Assembly (NCBI GenBank): GCA_030597865.1
Contig: JAUVQZ010000152.1
Coordinates: 1-6,872, forward strand
Reading direction: 5' to 3'
Length of the DNA: 6,872 bases
Origin: Pseudomonadota bacterium
GTDB taxonomy: Bacteria > Desulfobacterota > Desulfobulbia > Desulfobulbales > SURF-16
A program made the position numbers and the translations under genes. Below the pieces are notes generated by a model that saw only the letters and a program-made list of their open reading frames with translations, was not told where the DNA came from and ran no database searches. Below are positions 5,115 to 6,872 of this stretch, in pieces (positions within the stretch are counted from its first letter, which is position 1; the number at the start of each line of letters is the position of its first letter).

Positions 5115-6872
5115 AGGTCATTATTGCCGAAAAGCCGTCGGTGGCGCGCGACATTGCGGCTGTCCTCGATATCACGGCCAAAAAGAAGGGGTATATTGAG
5201 GGGCGTGGTTGCGCGGTCACCTGGGCCTTCGGCCATCTGGTGACCCTGCAGGAGCCGGGGGAGTATGATCCGGCCCTCAAGCGCTGGTCCCTGGAAACCC
5301 TGCCCTTTGTACCAAAGGAGTTCAAGCTCACCCTGATTAAAAACCGGGGCGTGGACGAGCAGTTCCACATTATCGAGACCCTGTGCCAGCAGGCCGAGGA
5401 GATCATCTGCGCCACGGATGCCGGCCGCGAAGGGGAGCTGATCTTTCGCTACATCCTGGCCCAGGCCAACTGCGAGGATAAGCCCATCCGCCGCCTCTGG
5501 CTCAACTCCCTCACCCCTGACGCCATTTCAGAGGCCTTCAAGGATCTCAAGGATGGCCACGACTATGACGCCCTCTATGCAGCGGCCCGCTGCCGCAGCG
5601 AGTCTGACTGGATTGTCGGCCTCAACTCCACCCGTTACTACACGGTGCGCCACGGCCGGATCGGCGGCGGCAATGATCGGGTGCTCTGGAGTATCGGCCG
5701 GGTCCAGACCCCGGTGCTGGCCATGATCGTTGAACGGGACGACACCATCAGCCAGTTCCGGCCCCAGCAGTTCTGGGAGCTGGCCAGTCGCTATCGCCAG
5801 GTGGTGTTCAAATACAGGGGCAAGCGCTTTGAAAAGGCGGACAGGGCCCAGGCCCTGCTCGACAAAATAAGCGGCCAGTCCTTTGAGATCACCGGCAGTG
5901 CCGGTAAGGAGAAAAAGGAGAAGCCGCCGCAGCTCTTTGATCTCACCACCCTGCAGCGCCAGGTCAACAAGCAGCACGGGATCTCGGCAGCCGATACCCT
6001 GGCCGCCACCCAGAATCTCTACGAGAAAAAGCTGGTCACCTATCCCCGTACCGATTCACGCTATCTCAGTAAGGATATGAAGCCACGCATCCCCAAGATC
6101 CTGGCCCAGCTCAAGGCCCTCCGGTCGGAGGAGATCGCCCCCCTTGACCTGGCGAAACTGCCCTTTAACAAGCGGATCATCGACGACACCAAGGTCACTG
6201 ATCACCACGCCATCATTCCCACCGGCGTTAAGCCCCAACACCTCGGGGCCAACGAACAGCTGGTGTACGATGCCATTACCACCCAGTTCATCGCCGCCTT
6301 CTATCCGGTCTGCATCAAAAAGATCACCACGGTGGATGGCGTCAGCAATCAGGTGAAGTTTCAGGCCAAGGGGACACAGACAATCGAGCCGGGCTGGACC
6401 GTGCTTTTTAAGAAAAAGAAGCAGGGCCAGGGGGCTGCTGGTGATCAGACCCTGCCGGTTTTTGAACAGGGCGAAACCGGACCCCATGAGCCTTACCTGC
6501 ACGAAGGCAAAACCAAACCGCCCAATCATTTCACTGAAAATTCGCTGCTGGGCGCCATGGAGGCGGCCGGTAAATTTGTTGAGGACGATACTCTCCGCGA
6601 GGCATTGAAAGAGCGCGGCATCGGCACCCCGGCCACCCGGGCGGCCATCATCGAAACCCTGCTGCGCCGCAACTATATCAGGCGGGACAAAAAACAGCTG
6701 CGCTGCACCGATATGGGACGCTGCCTTATTGCCCTTATTCAGGACCCGTTACTCAAATCACCGGAGATGACCGGCGAATGGGAGGAGAAACTCAAACAGA
6801 TTGAGCGCAGCCAGCTTGACCCTGACGCCTTCATGGCCGGGATTGGCGACTATATTCGCGGCCTGATCCAGA
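5111..6872 (+). CDS. topB: DNA topoisomerase III (type IA), C-terminus beyond the window
   Basis: 587 codons are visible and the frame is still open at the right edge. The N-terminal TOPRIM domain starts MKVIIAEKPSVAR, with acidic E7 and the DAGREGE motif at 103-109 (D103, E107) for magnesium. IGRVQTP lies at 195-201. The active-site tyrosine is Y311 in VTYPRTDSRYLS; it forms the transient 5'-phosphotyrosine link during single-strand passage. GIGTPATR at 503-510 is the conserved late-core motif. The segment GYIEGRGCAVTWAFGHLVTL plus KRWSLETLPFVP matches the Bacillus/Bacteroides type of TopB more than the E. coli type. The enzyme decatenates and relaxes DNA, supporting replication and recombination. 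The start is fixed by the family N-terminus and by an in-frame TAA at 5087-5089. It has no strong Shine-Dalgarno site and is transcribed divergently from the DUF6178 group. A zinc-finger or second C-terminal region, if present, lies outside. Confidence 0.97.
   Translation, partial: MKVIIAEKPSVARDIAAVLDITAKKKGYIEGRGCAVTWAFGHLVTLQEPGEYDPALKRWSLETLPFVPKEFKLTLIKNRGVDEQFHIIETLCQQAEEIICATDAGREGELIFRYILAQANCEDKPIRRLWLNSLTPDAISEAFKDLKDGHDYDALYAAARCRSESDWIVGLNSTRYYTVRHGRIGGGNDRVLWSIGRVQTPVLAMIVERDDTISQFRPQQFWELASRYRQVVFKYRGKRFEKADRAQALLDKISGQSFEITGSAGKEKKEKPPQLFDLTTLQRQVNKQHGISAADTLAATQNLYEKKLVTYPRTDSRYLSKDMKPRIPKILAQLKALRSEEIAPLDLAKLPFNKRIIDDTKVTDHHAIIPTGVKPQHLGANEQLVYDAITTQFIAAFYPVCIKKITTVDGVSNQVKFQAKGTQTIEPGWTVLFKKKKQGQGAAGDQTLPVFEQGETGPHEPYLHEGKTKPPNHFTENSLLGAMEAAGKFVEDDTLREALKERGIGTPATRAAIIETLLRRNYIRRDKKQLRCTDMGRCLIALIQDPLLKSPEMTGEWEEKLKQIERSQLDPDAFMAGIGDYIRGLIQ

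Noticed and set aside
5417..5437. TOPRIM motif in topB reads DAGREGE, lacking the second Asp of DPDREGE
   Set aside because: From memory, Bacillus-type TopB proteins carry the same DAGREGE motif, so this is a normal subgroup feature and not a catalytic loss.
4966..6529. Long minus-strand open frames opposite topB (4966-5415, 5528-5977, 6056-6529)
   Set aside because: They lie antisense to an intact, well-conserved topB frame, and their translations show no recognisable domain; they reflect GC-rich codon use.

Overview
The window looks like chromosomal DNA from a moderately GC-rich, Gram-negative, deltaproteobacterial-type bacterium (Desulfobacterota is my best guess). This rests on a DUF6178-like protein, a family I associate with that group, next to YajD and DUF2058 (YaiL-like) homologues. 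The assignment comes from remembered family features, not a database search. There are no RNA genes, CRISPR arrays or insertion sequences that I can see.

Layout: six genes occupy the minus strand from 4789 down to 1, and one gene on the plus strand starts at 5111 and runs off the right edge. In minus-strand order these are a DUF6178-like protein (4789-3446), a radical SAM protein with a SPASM-like cysteine-rich C-terminus (3449-2529), a YajD-type HNH protein (2496-2131), a DUF2058 protein (1962-1492), a RhuM-Fic fusion (1371-376) and the N-terminal part of a GNAT acetyltransferase (335-1). Divergent to these is topB, encoding DNA topoisomerase III (5111 to beyond 6872).

Two groupings stand out. 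DUF6178 and the radical SAM gene overlap by 4 nt (GTGA), and the HNH gene follows after 32 nt, so these three probably share one transcript. The RhuM-Fic gene and the acetyltransferase are 40 nt apart and are probably cotranscribed. The DUF2058 gene sits between the groups, with a weak possible terminator before it and a hairpin-rich stretch after it.

Most likely undescribed biology: the coupled DUF6178/radical SAM pair, whose joint function is not evident, and the RhuM-Fic fusion, which carries a Doc-like lysine in its Fic motif and has no recognisable inhibitory motif or separate antitoxin gene. The 321 bp divergent region holds a perfect TGTCC-N3-GGACA inverted repeat and a short ORF that overlaps the topB start codon. 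Nothing here proves a new system; most genes belong to known families.
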